From contig NZ_CP073105.1 of assembly GCF_018138085.1 (NCBI RefSeq), positions 868,001-932,000 of the forward strand: a stretch of 64,000 nt of DNA. The letters are read 5' to 3'. How positions within the stretch are numbered: position 1 is the stretch's first letter; each line of letters opens with the position of its first letter. A program made the position numbers and the translations under genes. The notes under the pieces were generated by a model. It was given only the letters and a program-made list of their open reading frames with translations. It made no database searches and was not told the origin of the DNA. This document shows, one piece after another, positions 35,894-44,485 of the stretch. The DNA is from Stutzerimonas stutzeri. GTDB taxonomy: Bacteria > Pseudomonadota > Gammaproteobacteria > Pseudomonadales > Pseudomonadaceae.

Positions 35894-37171
35894 ATGACTC
35901 AACACGTCAACAGCTACTACGCCGCTTCACGCAACATTCGGGTGGACTATCCGCAACTCAGCGAGTCGGTGGAATGCGATGTCTGCATCGTCGGCGCCGG
36001 TTACACCGGCCTGTCGACCGCCTTGTTCCTGCTGGAGAACGGCTTCAGCGTGACCGTGCTGGAGGCCGCGAAGGTCGGTTTCGGTGCGTCGGGGCGTAAC
36101 GGCGGGCAGATCGTGAACAGCTACAGCCGCGATATCGACGTCATCGAACGCCAGCTCGGTGCCACTCAGGCGCGGTTGCTCGGGGAGATGGCCTTCGAGG
36201 GCGGGCGCATCATCCGCGAACGCGTCGCCCGCTATGGCATCGACTGCGATCTGAAGGATGGCGGTGTGTTCGCCGCCATCACCGCCAAGCAAATGGGCCA
36301 TCTCGAGGCGCAGAAGAAGCTCTGGGAGCGGTACGGTCATACCCAGCTGGAGTTGATGGACGAGCGCCGCATCCGGGAGGTCGTCGGCACCGACCGGTAT
36401 GTCGGCGGCATGCTGGACATGAGCGGTGGCCATATCCATCCGCTCAACTTGGCGCTGGGCGAAGCGGCGGCAGTGGCCTCGCTGGGCGGCGCGATCTACG
36501 AGCAGAGCGCGGCGGTTCGTATCGACCGCGGCGCGCAGCCTGTCGTGCATACCGAACGCGGCCAGGTCAAAGCCCGCTTCGTGGTGCTGGCGGGCAACGC
36601 CTATCTCGGAGGGCTGGTACCGGAGCTGGCGTCCAAGTCCATGCCGTGCGGCACCCAGGTGATCGCCACCGAGCCATTGTCCGAGGAGCTGGCCCATAGC
36701 CTGTTGCCGCAGGACTACTGCGTCGAGGACTGCAATTATCTGCTGGACTACTTCCGCCTGAGCGGAGACAAGCGCCTGATCTACGGCGGCGGTGTCGTCT
36801 ATGGCGCCCGCGACCCGGCGGACATCGAGGCGATCATCCGGCCGAAGCTGCTCAAGACCTTCCCCCAACTATGCGATGTCCGCATCGACTACACCTGGAC
36901 GGGCAATTTCCTGCTGACCCTGTCGCGCCTGCCCCAGGTCGGCCGCATCGGCGACAACATTTATTACTCCCAGGGCTGCAGCGGCCACGGCGTTACCTAC
37001 ACCCACCTGGCCGGCAAGGTGCTGGCCGAGGCGCTGCGCGGACAAGCCGAGCGCTTCGATGCGTTTGCTGGCCTGCCGCATTACCCATTTCCCGGTGGCC
37101 AGCTGCTACGTGTGCCGTTCACGGCGCTGGGCGCCACCTACTACCAGTTGCGTGATCGCCTGGGCGTCTGA
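35894..37171 (+). CDS. puuB: Gamma-glutamylputrescine oxidase-like FAD protein
   Basis: A 425-residue DAO-family FAD oxidoreductase. The dinucleotide fold is in CDVCIVGAGYTGLSTALFL (about 30-48), with GFGASGRNGGQIVNSYSRD next, as in PuuB, and a C-terminal FAD motif in YYSQGCSGHGVTYTHLAGK. It oxidises gamma-glutamylputrescine to the aldehyde used by PuuC. Start at 35894 behind GGGGGTTTCCCT. Its place between puuC and puuD supports the call. Confidence 0.9.
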   Translation: MTQHVNSYYAASRNIRVDYPQLSESVECDVCIVGAGYTGLSTALFLLENGFSVTVLEAAKVGFGASGRNGGQIVNSYSRDIDVIERQLGATQARLLGEMAFEGGRIIRERVARYGIDCDLKDGGVFAAITAKQMGHLEAQKKLWERYGHTQLELMDERRIREVVGTDRYVGGMLDMSGGHIHPLNLALGEAAAVASLGGAIYEQSAAVRIDRGAQPVVHTERGQVKARFVVLAGNAYLGGLVPELASKSMPCGTQVIATEPLSEELAHSLLPQDYCVEDCNYLLDYFRLSGDKRLIYGGGVVYGARDPADIEAIIRPKLLKTFPQLCDVRIDYTWTGNFLLTLSRLPQVGRIGDNIYYSQGCSGHGVTYTHLAGKVLAEALRGQAERFDAFAGLPHYPFPGGQLLRVPFTALGATYYQLRDRLGV

Positions 37172-37221
37172 GGCGATACCCGTCGGCGTGATCCGCTGGC
37201 GGGCTTTTTGGAGGATTGTTC

Positions 37222-37968
37222 ATGTCCCGCGTGCCCTTGATTGGCGTCACCGCCTGCCGACAGCAGCTCGGCAAATACGATTCACATACCGTCGGCGACA
37301 AGTACGTCGAGGCAGCCGCCTTTGCGGGCCTGCCGCTGGTGCTACCGGCGCGTAGCACGCCGAGCGATCCGCAACGCTTGCTCGATAGCCTCGATGGCAT
37401 CCTGTTCACCGGCTCGCCATCCAATGTCGAGCCCCGCCGCTACGATGGCCCCGCGAGCCTGGCCGGCACCGCGCATGACCCTGACCGTGATGCCAATACG
37501 CTGCCGTTGCTGCGTCTGGCTATTGAGCGCGGCGTGCCGGTGTTCTGCATCTGCCGCGGTTTCCAGGAGCTCAACGTGACGCTCGGCGGCAGTCTGCACC
37601 AGCGTGTACAGGAGGTGCCGGGCTATCTCGACCACCGCGAGCCGCAGAGCGATACGTTGGCCGAGCAGTATGCGCCGCAGCATGCGGTAACGGTTCAGCC
37701 TGGCGGGGTCTTCGAGCGGATTGGCTTGCCGGCGGTGTTTCAGGTCAACTCGCTGCATAGCCAGGGCATTGACCGGTTGGCCGCGCCGCTGCGTGTCGAA
37801 GCGGTTGCGCCGGACGGCCTGGTGGAGGCCGTCTCCGTACGCGACGCTCCAGGTTTCGCCATTGGCGTGCAATGGCACCCGGAGTGGCGTATCGCGGAGA
37901 ATCCCGAATCGCTGAAGCTGTTCCAGGCTTTTGCCTCGGCGTGCGAAGCCTACGCGGCGGCTCGGTAG
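37222..37968 (+). CDS. puuD: Gamma-glutamyl-GABA hydrolase
   Basis: A 248-residue class I glutamine-amidotransferase-like hydrolase that releases GABA from gamma-glutamyl-GABA, the last Puu step. The catalytic Cys lies in FCICRGFQELN (about residue 114) and the catalytic His and Glu in GVQWHPEWR (about 222-224). LFTGSPSNVEPRRY is typical of PuuD. Start at 37222 behind GGAGGATTGTTC. Confidence 0.92.
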   Translation: MSRVPLIGVTACRQQLGKYDSHTVGDKYVEAAAFAGLPLVLPARSTPSDPQRLLDSLDGILFTGSPSNVEPRRYDGPASLAGTAHDPDRDANTLPLLRLAIERGVPVFCICRGFQELNVTLGGSLHQRVQEVPGYLDHREPQSDTLAEQYAPQHAVTVQPGGVFERIGLPAVFQVNSLHSQGIDRLAAPLRVEAVAPDGLVEAVSVRDAPGFAIGVQWHPEWRIAENPESLKLFQAFASACEAYAAAR

Positions 37969-38141
37969 GATCTGCGACTTTCCCGCGCGAACCGGTCTCA
38001 CCCGCCCCCGAGGCCGGACGCTGTCAGTGGGGCAGGCGCCCGCGATGGCCTCGCTTCGAACTTCGGGCGCGGTTCCCATCGACGGATCGCCAGGTGAGCG
38101 CCGAGGACGCTCCTAAGCGTCGATGCCGTCGATGCCGTCGA

Positions 38142-38474
38142 TCAGGCGCTAGCGCCTCGGGCCGTTGCGCGTCTGATCAACCATTCGACGCCACAGGCAA
38201 CCAGCCAGTGGAACGTGAGCCAGACCATGAGTGAAAGCAGCCAACCGAGCAGCGTCGGTGACGGCAGCCCCCAACCGCTCGCGCCGTTGCCCTGCAAGAC
38301 CGGCAAGCCGCTCTGCTGGAGCAGATAAGGAACCGCCAACGCCGTCATCCCGAAGGCCTCGAAAGGCGTCTGGCGCAGCGCCGTGGTGAAGACGGCGAGC
38401 ATCAGCAGCAGCACATGCAACGCGCAGAGACCAAGCCATATCCGAACCCGGCACTGGCCGATGGTGCGGCTCAA
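38142..38474 (-). CDS. Hypothetical membrane protein
   Basis: A 110-residue protein starting MSRTIGQCRVRIWLGLCALHVLLLMLAVF. Three hydrophobic segments (about 12-32, 40-53, 75-98) and a basic C-terminus RRATARGASA. No family recognised. It ends the block of leftward genes that begins at 42376. A short direct repeat, CGATGCCGT, lies just downstream near 38118-38140. Confidence 0.6.
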   Translation of the reverse strand: MSRTIGQCRVRIWLGLCALHVLLLMLAVFTTALRQTPFEAFGMTALAVPYLLQQSGLPVLQGNGASGWGLPSPTLLGWLLSLMVWLTFHWLVACGVEWLIRRATARGASA

Positions 38475-38486
38475 CGGCTCGCCCGC

Positions 38487-38885
38487 TCAGTCATATTCGG
38501 CATGCTGGGGCAGGTCATCGGTGATGTGGAACCACGGCGCCTTGCTGGCCACGAACACATGGCGCTGCGCCTCGACACCTGGATCGGTGTCGAGCGTGCC
38601 GAGTGGAAAACCGTAGACGTCCGGATTGGCGTCGAAGCGCGTGTACAGGCTGGAGCCGCAGTTCGAGCAGAAGCCTTTGTGCTCGCCTAGAGACGACTCG
38701 TAGAACTTGATCAGCTCCCGGCCGGCGATGAGCTTCCAGTCCGCCGAGCGGATCTTGGCTCGCGTTCGGAATGCCGATGCGTGCAGCTTTCGGCACATCG
38801 AACAATGGCAGTTCAGAACGTCGGTCAGGGGCCCGTCGATCTCATATCGAACGCCGCCACACAGACAGCTACCGGTTTGCGTCAT
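38487..38885 (-). CDS. GFA-family zinc protein
   Basis: A 132-residue protein of the glutathione-dependent formaldehyde-activating (GFA/CENP-V) fold. Zinc ligands are visible: CLCGGVRY (about 7-14), CHCSMCRKLH (about 26-35) and FCSNCGSSLY (about 72-81). Actual substrate unknown; most family members are not true formaldehyde enzymes. Confidence 0.88.
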   Translation of the reverse strand: MTQTGSCLCGGVRYEIDGPLTDVLNCHCSMCRKLHASAFRTRAKIRSADWKLIAGRELIKFYESSLGEHKGFCSNCGSSLYTRFDANPDVYGFPLGTLDTDPGVEAQRHVFVASKAPWFHITDDLPQHAEYD

Positions 38886-38976
38886 CGTCTCGCCTCCTTG
38901 TGATTACCCAGCGCTTGGGTCCCCCGCATTGGTGGGCGGCGCCGAGCTCGCCCGACCCACGCGAGGGACTGCTGGA

Positions 38977-39435
38977 TCAAACCACGCCGAACTGAATTTC
39001 GATACGGTTTTCGTGCGACTCGGGGCCGTGCCAGGCGTGGTAGACCTCGCGGCTTTCGCCGGTGAAGCTCAGGTTCGCCGCGGTGATCTGCTCGATAAGC
39101 GGCCGATACCCGCCAGTGAAAAGATCCCGCAGCACGCCGTCGTAAACTAGGCTGGCGCACGGAAAACTGCCGAGCTGCTTAACGGACAATCGCTCGCCCG
39201 TGTAGGCCTGCGCATTGCTGATCGGCAGGCAGAAATCCATGGTGTAGCGATCCGTTTCGTTCTTGGGCAGGTTGTACGAGACGAACAGCCACGGCCCGGC
39301 GATCTGCAAGCCATAGGTTTCGACAGCTTCCATCAATTCGCGCCCGTGTCGCTCGGCGTGGACGCCTACTTCAGGAATCGTCAGTTCCTGGGTGGCGAAC
39401 AGGACATGCATCGGCGCTACTATCTTTCTTTGCAT
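38977..39435 (-). CDS. Conserved hypothetical protein, GyrI-like effector domain
   Basis: A 152-residue cytoplasmic protein resembling the stand-alone SOUL/GyrI-like small-molecule-binding fold: YGLQIAGPWLFVSYNLP and a repeated half with CASLVYDGVLRDLF, ending NRIEIQFGVV. It starts MQRKIVAPMHVLFATQEL. Fold assignment is tentative and no role is known. Confidence 0.6.
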   Translation of the reverse strand: MQRKIVAPMHVLFATQELTIPEVGVHAERHGRELMEAVETYGLQIAGPWLFVSYNLPKNETDRYTMDFCLPISNAQAYTGERLSVKQLGSFPCASLVYDGVLRDLFTGGYRPLIEQITAANLSFTGESREVYHAWHGPESHENRIEIQFGVV

Positions 39436-39473
39436 TGCAGTCTCCTTGAAGGGTCGACCGGCGCGTCAGGCCA

Positions 39474-40088
39474 TCAACGCTCCGAGGCCGCCAGTTGCAC
39501 CCCGAGCGCGGCGAACGTGGCGGCGAAACCGCGCCGCATCCAGGCCTGAACGCGAGGCGACTCGATCACCGCCTTGCGGAACGCATGGGCGAGCAGGCCG
39601 TACAGCACGAAGACGGCGAAGGTCATCGCCATGAACACAGCGCTGAGCGTAAGCAACTGCAGGGTAGGGGAGGCGTCGGTCGGGCTGATGAACTGGGGCA
39701 GGAAGGCGAGAAAGAAAATCGTCAGCTTGGGATTGAGGATGTTCAGCAGGAATGCCTTGCAGACGAGGCCGAGCGCGCCGTTGCCCACTGCGACCGACTG
39801 GGTGGCGAACGCCGAGCGGTCGCGCCATGTGGCGATCGCCAAGTAAAGCAAGTAGGCGACGCCCACGTACTTGAGCGTCTGGAAGGCCACGGCGCTGGTA
39901 TGCATGACGGCGGCCAGGCCGAGCACCGTTGCCAGCAAATGCGGAACGATTCCCAGCGTGCAGCCCGCCGAGGCGAACAGGCTGGCGCGCCGCCCCATCG
40001 TCAGCCCGGCGGAGACCGTGAAAACGACGCCGGTACCCGGAATGAGCACGACGATCAGCGAGGTGACGAGGAATTCGAGGCTGGGCAT
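39474..40088 (-). CDS. LysE/RhtB-family exporter
   Basis: A 204-residue inner-membrane exporter with six helices. Family motif VVLIPGTGVVFTVSAGLTMGRRASLFASAG (here cited as IPGTG at 16-20) and the conserved NPKLTIFFLAFLPQF at about 118-132. Likely exports an amino acid or homoserine-like compound; the substrate is not predictable. Confidence 0.88.
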   Translation of the reverse strand: MPSLEFLVTSLIVVLIPGTGVVFTVSAGLTMGRRASLFASAGCTLGIVPHLLATVLGLAAVMHTSAVAFQTLKYVGVAYLLYLAIATWRDRSAFATQSVAVGNGALGLVCKAFLLNILNPKLTIFFLAFLPQFISPTDASPTLQLLTLSAVFMAMTFAVFVLYGLLAHAFRKAVIESPRVQAWMRRGFAATFAALGVQLAASER

Positions 40089-40130
40089 GGCGGGTGTGTC
40101 CTCAGGAGCCTGGCGCAGTCAGGCGAGCGG

Positions 40131-40517
40131 CTATCGGTTGATGTTGTAGGTCAGGTCGCGGACTTCATCACCGGTCATGCCCCGGAAGCCCCATTGATAG
40201 GGCTGCTGTTCGGTAATCGTGATTTCGACGTCGACCGGCGCGAGGTGGAGCTGGCGTTCGAGCTCGCTGAACAGCATCTTGATCAGCGCTTTCTGCGTTT
40301 CGGGCTTGCGCCCCGCCATCATGTTGATTTCGATGACGGTATAAGCATCGCTTCGGCCGCCCGGATAGTAGAAGTCGGCCGTCTCCATGGGGACGAAGCG
40401 ATGGGCGCGCTTGTTCTCCGGCATGCCGAGCACCGCCTGCATGCAGCCGTGAATGACGTCCGATAGCCGCGCCTTGATCGGGTCGAGCCGCTCTCTGATG
40501 CCATAGACAACGATCAT
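40131..40517 (-). CDS. Tautomerase-family protein
   Basis: A 128-residue protein related to the tautomerase/MIF superfamily (Tautomerase_2 type): MIVVYGIRERLDPIKARLSD at the N-terminus and DAYTVIEINMMAGRKPETQKALI in the second beta-alpha-beta unit. It starts at MIVVYG, so Pro1 is absent and replaced by Ile, which argues against classical Pro1 tautomerase chemistry. Confidence 0.7.
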   Translation of the reverse strand: MIVVYGIRERLDPIKARLSDVIHGCMQAVLGMPENKRAHRFVPMETADFYYPGGRSDAYTVIEINMMAGRKPETQKALIKMLFSELERQLHLAPVDVEITITEQQPYQWGFRGMTGDEVRDLTYNINR

Positions 40518-40637
40518 TTGGATTCCTCTGGGCAGCCGGCGTCGCGCCGCGGCATAACGGATTGGCAGTTTTGCTGGAGCGACGAAGTGTAGCCAACGAC
40601 CGCTTCGGTCGCTGGCTGATTTCGAAAAAACGGAGCC

Positions 40638-41930
40638 TTATTGGCTGCGGGTTATCCGCCACACGGTATTCGACAGGTCGTCGGCGACGATCAGCGCCCC
40701 GTCCGGATCGACCGTCACGCCGACGGGGCGGCCAAACGTCTTGCCTTCGTCCGTGCGAAAGCCGGTCACGAAATCCACCGGTTCGCCGGCCGGACGACCG
40801 TCGCTAAACGGCACGAAAACAACCTTATAGCCCACCGGTTGTTCCCGGTTCCAACTGCCATGTTCGCCAACGAAGACGCCATCGGCGAACTCGCCTCCCA
40901 TGGCCGGGCTGGAGAAGGCCAGCCCGAGAGCGGCGACGTGCGAGCCGAGCGCGTAGTCCGGCTTGATGGCTGACGCGACCTGGTCCGGGTTCTGCGGGCG
41001 CACCCGGTTATCGACATTCTGCCCCCAATAGCTGTAGGGCCAGCCGTAGAAGCCCCCTTGCTGAATCGAGGTCAGGTAGTCGGGCACCAGATCGGGACCC
41101 AGTTCGTCGCGCTCGTTCGCCACCGCCCACAGCTGGCCGGTTCCCGGCTGGATCGCCAGCGCCGTGGGATTGCGCACACCCGTTGCGTAGGGCTTGTGGG
41201 CGCCGGTTTCGGCGTCTATCTGCCAGATCATCGCCCGGTCGACTTCCGCTTCCATGCCACGCTCGGTGATGTTGCTGTTCGAACCGATACCCACATAGAG
41301 GAAGCGCCCGTCAGGGCTGATCGTCAGCGACTTGGTCCAGTGGTGATTGATCTCGGCGGGAAGGTCGGTGACCTTGGTTGGCGGGCCGCTGGCCTCGGTT
41401 TGCCCCTCCTGATACTCGAAACGCACCAGGGCGTCCTGGTTCGCCACGTACAGCTTGCCCTCATGCAACGCCAGGCCGTAGGGCGCGTTGAGATTGTCGG
41501 CAAACACGGTCTGCAGCTCGTAACGGCCATCGCCATCGGCGTCACGCAGCAAGGTCAGGCGATTGCCACTTTTTACCGAGGTAGTGCCCTGTGCCTTGAT
41601 ATAGCCGGCGATCACATCCTTGGGCTTGAGCTTGGGTGCGTTACCGCCTTTGCCCTCGGCGACGAGGATGTCGCCATTGGGCAGCAGCAGCGTCTGGCGC
41701 GGAATCTTCAGGTCGGTCGCGATCGCCGTCACCGTAAAGCCGCTCGGCACGGTGGGCTTGCGATCGCCCCATGATGCGGGGTCGGCGATCTTCATGCTGG
41801 GCAGCAAGCCCCGCTGCGGATCGGGCAGCTTGGGCTGCGCGCCAAAGGATTGGGCATTGTCCCCCTCGCTACCACAGGCGCTCAGGAGCACGGATATCGC
41901 CAGGACGGAAAGTGCAGGTGCCTGCTTCAT
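40638..41930 (-). CDS. PQQ-dependent sugar dehydrogenase-like lipoprotein
   Basis: A 430-residue periplasmic beta-propeller protein with lipoprotein signal MKQAPALSVLAISVLLSACG (lipobox LSAC, Cys19). Resembles the L-sorbosone/glucose-sorbosone dehydrogenase family: LPNGDILVAEGKGGNAP, NAPYGLALHEGKLYVANQD, NHHWTKSLTISPDGRFLYVGIGSNSN, FVGEHGSWNR and GRPVGVTVDPDGALIVADD. The next gene overlaps it by four bases, forming a two-gene unit. Substrate unknown. Confidence 0.85.
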   Translation of the reverse strand: MKQAPALSVLAISVLLSACGSEGDNAQSFGAQPKLPDPQRGLLPSMKIADPASWGDRKPTVPSGFTVTAIATDLKIPRQTLLLPNGDILVAEGKGGNAPKLKPKDVIAGYIKAQGTTSVKSGNRLTLLRDADGDGRYELQTVFADNLNAPYGLALHEGKLYVANQDALVRFEYQEGQTEASGPPTKVTDLPAEINHHWTKSLTISPDGRFLYVGIGSNSNITERGMEAEVDRAMIWQIDAETGAHKPYATGVRNPTALAIQPGTGQLWAVANERDELGPDLVPDYLTSIQQGGFYGWPYSYWGQNVDNRVRPQNPDQVASAIKPDYALGSHVAALGLAFSSPAMGGEFADGVFVGEHGSWNREQPVGYKVVFVPFSDGRPAGEPVDFVTGFRTDEGKTFGRPVGVTVDPDGALIVADDLSNTVWRITRSQ

Positions 41931-42376
41931 GCCTCACCTCCTGCACGCAGGTTGGTCATGCCTATCCAGGTCGCCGCGCAGGCCAGCAGGGTAACGATGA
42001 CCGACAGCACCAGCCCCAAGGGCATGGTCGCCCAGGCATCCTTGGCATGTTCGAGCGCATTGATGAAGCCCAGCACCCAAGTGACTACCAGCAGCGCAAG
42101 GTAAACCACTGGACGCCCCTTCTTCTGATGGGCTCGGGCCAGGTTCACGAGCGCGAACAGAATCGCCAGCCCGCAGAACAGCAACCCGCCCGCAATCAAC
42201 CAGGAAGAGAAATTGGTCCATTGAATTTCATAGGTCCGGAAATACGCGACATCGCTCAACAACCCGCCAAGAAACAACGGAACGGTTCCGGCCAGCAGCG
42301 TCGCGTGTACAGGGTTCGGCACATGCCGAGAAATGCTGTGCGTGGTGTGGTGGGTGCTGTGGGTGATAACGGTCAC
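41927..42376 (-). CDS. DUF2231-type membrane protein
   Basis: A 149-residue protein with an N-terminal His-rich tail (THSTHHTTHSISRHV) and four membrane helices, starting with HVPNPVHATLLAGTVPLFLGGLLSD, the DUF2231 signature. Such proteins are often paired with PQQ sugar dehydrogenase-like genes, as here. First gene of its unit. The His-rich N-terminus could bind metal. Confidence 0.75.
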   Translation of the reverse strand: MTVITHSTHHTTHSISRHVPNPVHATLLAGTVPLFLGGLLSDVAYFRTYEIQWTNFSSWLIAGGLLFCGLAILFALVNLARAHQKKGRPVVYLALLVVTWVLGFINALEHAKDAWATMPLGLVLSVIVTLLACAATWIGMTNLRAGGEA

Positions 42377-42637
42377 GAAGGCGTCCTCATTGCTGGACGA
42401 TCCAGGCCTGCATGGCGCACACGCGCTAAGGGCCGGAATCGTTCTGACTGTGCCTTAGTGGGGATCGTGCCGCTGCCGGGTTAGTTCACATGAATCGACG
42501 GGGCGCTTGTTCGTCGCCTCCAGATCGGGGCGCGTCCGAGCTGGCGTTAATTTCAAATGCTAGCAGCTGATGTATTTTGGCGCTGCTATCGTTCAGGCCT
42601 GACAACCGGGATTAATCGTCGAAAAATGCGAGCCCGC
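42377..42637. other. Host-integron boundary region without a gene
   Basis: About 260 bases between the DUF2231 gene and the last attC. The GC content falls toward the integron (AATTTCAAATGCTAGCAGCTG near 42550). No ORF with support and no further complete attC found. Confidence 0.5.
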
Positions 42638-42713
42638 GGCTAACGATTAGTTAAGGGGAGCATTTAACCTGCCCCCGTGAGCGGAGCGAGCGATATTGAA
42701 TTACCTGTTAGGG
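42638..42713 (-). repeat. attC site 6 (distal)
   Basis: Starts GGCTAACGATTAGTTAAG and ends CCTGTTAGGG on the plus strand, 76 bases, with inverted GGGGAGC...GCCCCC and GAGCGGAGCGAGCG in the middle. Last attC seen in the array. Confidence 0.8.
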
Positions 42714-42779
42714 CCCTGTGGCGCGATTAGGCAATGCTATTGGTAGGTACACGTCGGTGATCATTTCGTGCTCTGTCAT
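42708..42779 (-). CDS. 23-residue ORF in the shortest cassette
   Basis: The ~147-base cassette between attC 5 and attC 6 contains only MTEHEMITDVYLPIALPNRATGP. The stop TAA is formed by the attC core, as with two neighbouring cassettes. No obvious ribosome site. Could be a leader-type peptide, or the cassette may be non-coding or serve a promoter or antisense role. Confidence 0.35.
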   Translation of the reverse strand: MTEHEMITDVYLPIALPNRATGP

Positions 42780-42784
42780 GTGCG

Positions 42785-42873
42785 GCCCAACGTTTACATA
42801 GTGAAAGAAAACTGGAAAGTCACCAAGGTCAGGGGGCGTGCGAAGCACGTCCAACTGCAACGCAGTGTTAGGC
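42785..42873 (-). repeat. attC site 5
   Basis: GCCCAACGTTT to GTGTTAGGC, 89 bases, with central GGGGGCGTGCGAAGCACGTCC hairpin (cited as CGTGCGAAGCACG). The cores match GTTRRRY/RYYYAAC exactly. Different from the 76-base family, so this cassette probably came from another source. Confidence 0.8.
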
Positions 42874-42887
42874 CGATAGCCATTGGT

Positions 42888-43115
42888 CTAAGAGGCCGAA
42901 TAGTCGTTCAAAGCGTAAAGTTCAAGGTAACCGCATTCAGAGCACCTAAACGCGCCAATAGGGATCTGCGAGGTAGAACTACGTATTGGCCCCAGCCAAA
43001 ACGACTTTTCGGGTGGCCCATCATGCCAGTGTAATAATTGAACGCCCTGACCAATGTCGGGAATAAACCCCTGCTCCATGCTGCCACCGCACTTCCCACA
43101 CTTGCGTTGTTTCAT
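42888..43115 (-). CDS. Cassette gene: small zinc-ribbon protein
   Basis: A 75-residue protein starting MKQRKCGKCGGSMEQGF with two CxxC pairs (CGKC at about 5-8 and CSEC at about 58-61) that would bind one zinc, and a tryptophan-rich middle (HWHDGPPEKSFWLG). Resembles small zinc-ribbon proteins of the PF20097/DUF6487 type. Start at 43115 behind AAGGA; a GTG at 43133 is in frame. Ends 15 bases before attC 5. Confidence 0.72.
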   Translation of the reverse strand: MKQRKCGKCGGSMEQGFIPDIGQGVQLLHWHDGPPEKSFWLGPIRSSTSQIPIGAFRCSECGYLELYALNDYSAS

Positions 43116-43136
43116 GTCTTTAAAATCCTTCACAGT

Positions 43137-43196
43137 GCCTAACGCCTAAATTAAGCCGAGCCGCGAAGCGACGTCGGCTTGAATTAATTGTTAGCC
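43137..43196 (-). repeat. attC site 4
   Basis: GCCTAACGCC to TTGTTAGCC, 60 bases, with AAGCCGAGCCGCGAAGCG and ACGTCGGCTT forming the stem. This is the compact attC form common in mobile integrons and Vibrio-like cassettes, unlike the 76-base family here. Confidence 0.85.
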
Positions 43197-43462
43197 ATCT
43201 TGCGACGGATGCGATCAGCCGCCTCACAAAAGCTAGAGATGGCCTTGCAGTAGTCAGCGGACCAATCATATTGATCCAAGATATGGTGGCGCAAAGCTTG
43301 AACTGCTCTCTGTATGCCAATAGACGATGCATCAGACTCAAGAGTGGAGATGAAGGATCGCAGGTTGTTGTGGGCATACCAAATGGACGAGCCATGCTCT
43401 GGCTCATCTTGGTGGGAGAGCCAGTCTTTCGCTTCTTGGGTGAGCTGCTGGATGTTTTCCAT
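43184..43462 (-). CDS. Cassette gene: 92-residue helical hypothetical protein
   Basis: Starts MENIQQLTQEAKDWLSHQDEPE and is predicted all-helical, ending ADRIRRKMANN. No family recognised. The stop codon lies inside attC 4. Start lies close to the cassette boundary at 43466, as usual for cassette genes that depend on an upstream promoter. Confidence 0.68.
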   Translation of the reverse strand: MENIQQLTQEAKDWLSHQDEPEHGSSIWYAHNNLRSFISTLESDASSIGIQRAVQALRHHILDQYDWSADYCKAISSFCEAADRIRRKMANN

Positions 43463-43465
43463 GAT

Positions 43466-43541
43466 GGCTAACGTTTGGTTAAGGGCCGGCTTTAGCCGGT
43501 CCCGAGTGAGCGAAGCGAGCGACTTGAACCAGTTGTTAGCC
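43466..43541 (-). repeat. attC site 3
   Basis: GGCTAACGTTTGGTTAAG to TTGTTAGCC, 76 bases, near-identical to attC sites 1 and 2. Confidence 0.88.
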
Positions 43542-44393
43542 GTCACTGCGCTGTTGGCATTCTCTTTCAAACAACAGGGCTGCGCTCCTATCACCGAGGT
43601 AGCGTGGAATACCGTTTATCGCCATAAAACCGGACATTTGTTGCTCGTGATGGCCGAGGATCAGTCCGCCGTAGCAATTGTGTGCATGACAACCGCTGAT
43701 GTAGGTCGCGTTGTTTGTGATGAGGATATTCTCTGGGCGCACAAGCACTTCGATACCATTTCGTAAGAATCGCCCTCTTGTGACGATGACCTTATTTGGT
43801 GGCGAAAACTCCAACTCCAGCAAGATTTTGCGGTGTGCCTCCCGTATTGTAAGAGTTGTACTGACCAGTTGAATATCCCAGGGGGATGTCGAATAAAAAA
43901 GCTGGTTATTTTTGATGTGTAGTACTGGAGAGTTGAATTCGTCAAATGCGACAACATTCAACAAAAGATGCCCGTCGCCGAGAATCAAGCCGATGAGAGC
44001 AACTCCATCAATACTAATTGGAACCATGACAGTCCCGTATCCCTGGTCTTCACACGTGAAGCTATTCCCGCCAATAAAAATCTCAGCCTGATTGCCCGAA
44101 AAGTGGAGATTATATGGTTTTGATACCCCTTCACGCAGATTAAATGGATTGGCATTTGCTTTTTGCACTAGTTCTTTGGGAAGAAGTCCCCCCGTTTTTT
44201 CACGGTGGTGCTGATCGCACAAAAGTGTGATTTCATCTGCGACATGCCGATGAACTTGTGCCCATTCGCTCATGTGCTCGTATTCATAAAGCGGCATGCC
44301 GCAGATCACGCACCCAAAACCGCACCGTTGACGGACCTCTCGTTGGATTGGAAGCGGTATGTTGCGGCTAGTGCAAAGAGCTTGATCTGCCAT
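43536..44393 (-). CDS. Cassette gene: HNH-motif protein
   Basis: A 285-residue protein. The N-terminal 80 residues hold an HNH-nuclease-like module: RQRCGFGCVICGMPLYEYEHM with two CxxC half-sites, then HRHVADEITLLCDQHHREKTG. The remaining 200 residues are beta-rich, with FIGGNSFTCED and NNQLFYSTSPWDIQLVSTT, and are not recognised. The stop is inside attC 3. AT-rich relative to the host. HNH cassettes could act in defence or DNA repair; no target can be inferred. Confidence 0.78.
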   Translation of the reverse strand: MADQALCTSRNIPLPIQREVRQRCGFGCVICGMPLYEYEHMSEWAQVHRHVADEITLLCDQHHREKTGGLLPKELVQKANANPFNLREGVSKPYNLHFSGNQAEIFIGGNSFTCEDQGYGTVMVPISIDGVALIGLILGDGHLLLNVVAFDEFNSPVLHIKNNQLFYSTSPWDIQLVSTTLTIREAHRKILLELEFSPPNKVIVTRGRFLRNGIEVLVRPENILITNNATYISGCHAHNCYGGLILGHHEQQMSGFMAINGIPRYLGDRSAALLFERECQQRSDG

Positions 44394-44407
44394 GTTCGTT
44401 CCTTGGC

Positions 44408-44483
44408 GGCTAACGTTTGGTTAAGGGGCGGGCTTTAGCCCGTCCCAGTGAGCGAAGCGAACGGTTTGAACCACTAGTTAGCA
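44408..44483 (-). repeat. attC site 2
   Basis: GGCTAACGTTTGGTTAAG to CTAGTTAGCA, 76 bases, same family as attC 1 and 3. Confidence 0.88.
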
Positions 44484-44485
44484 CT

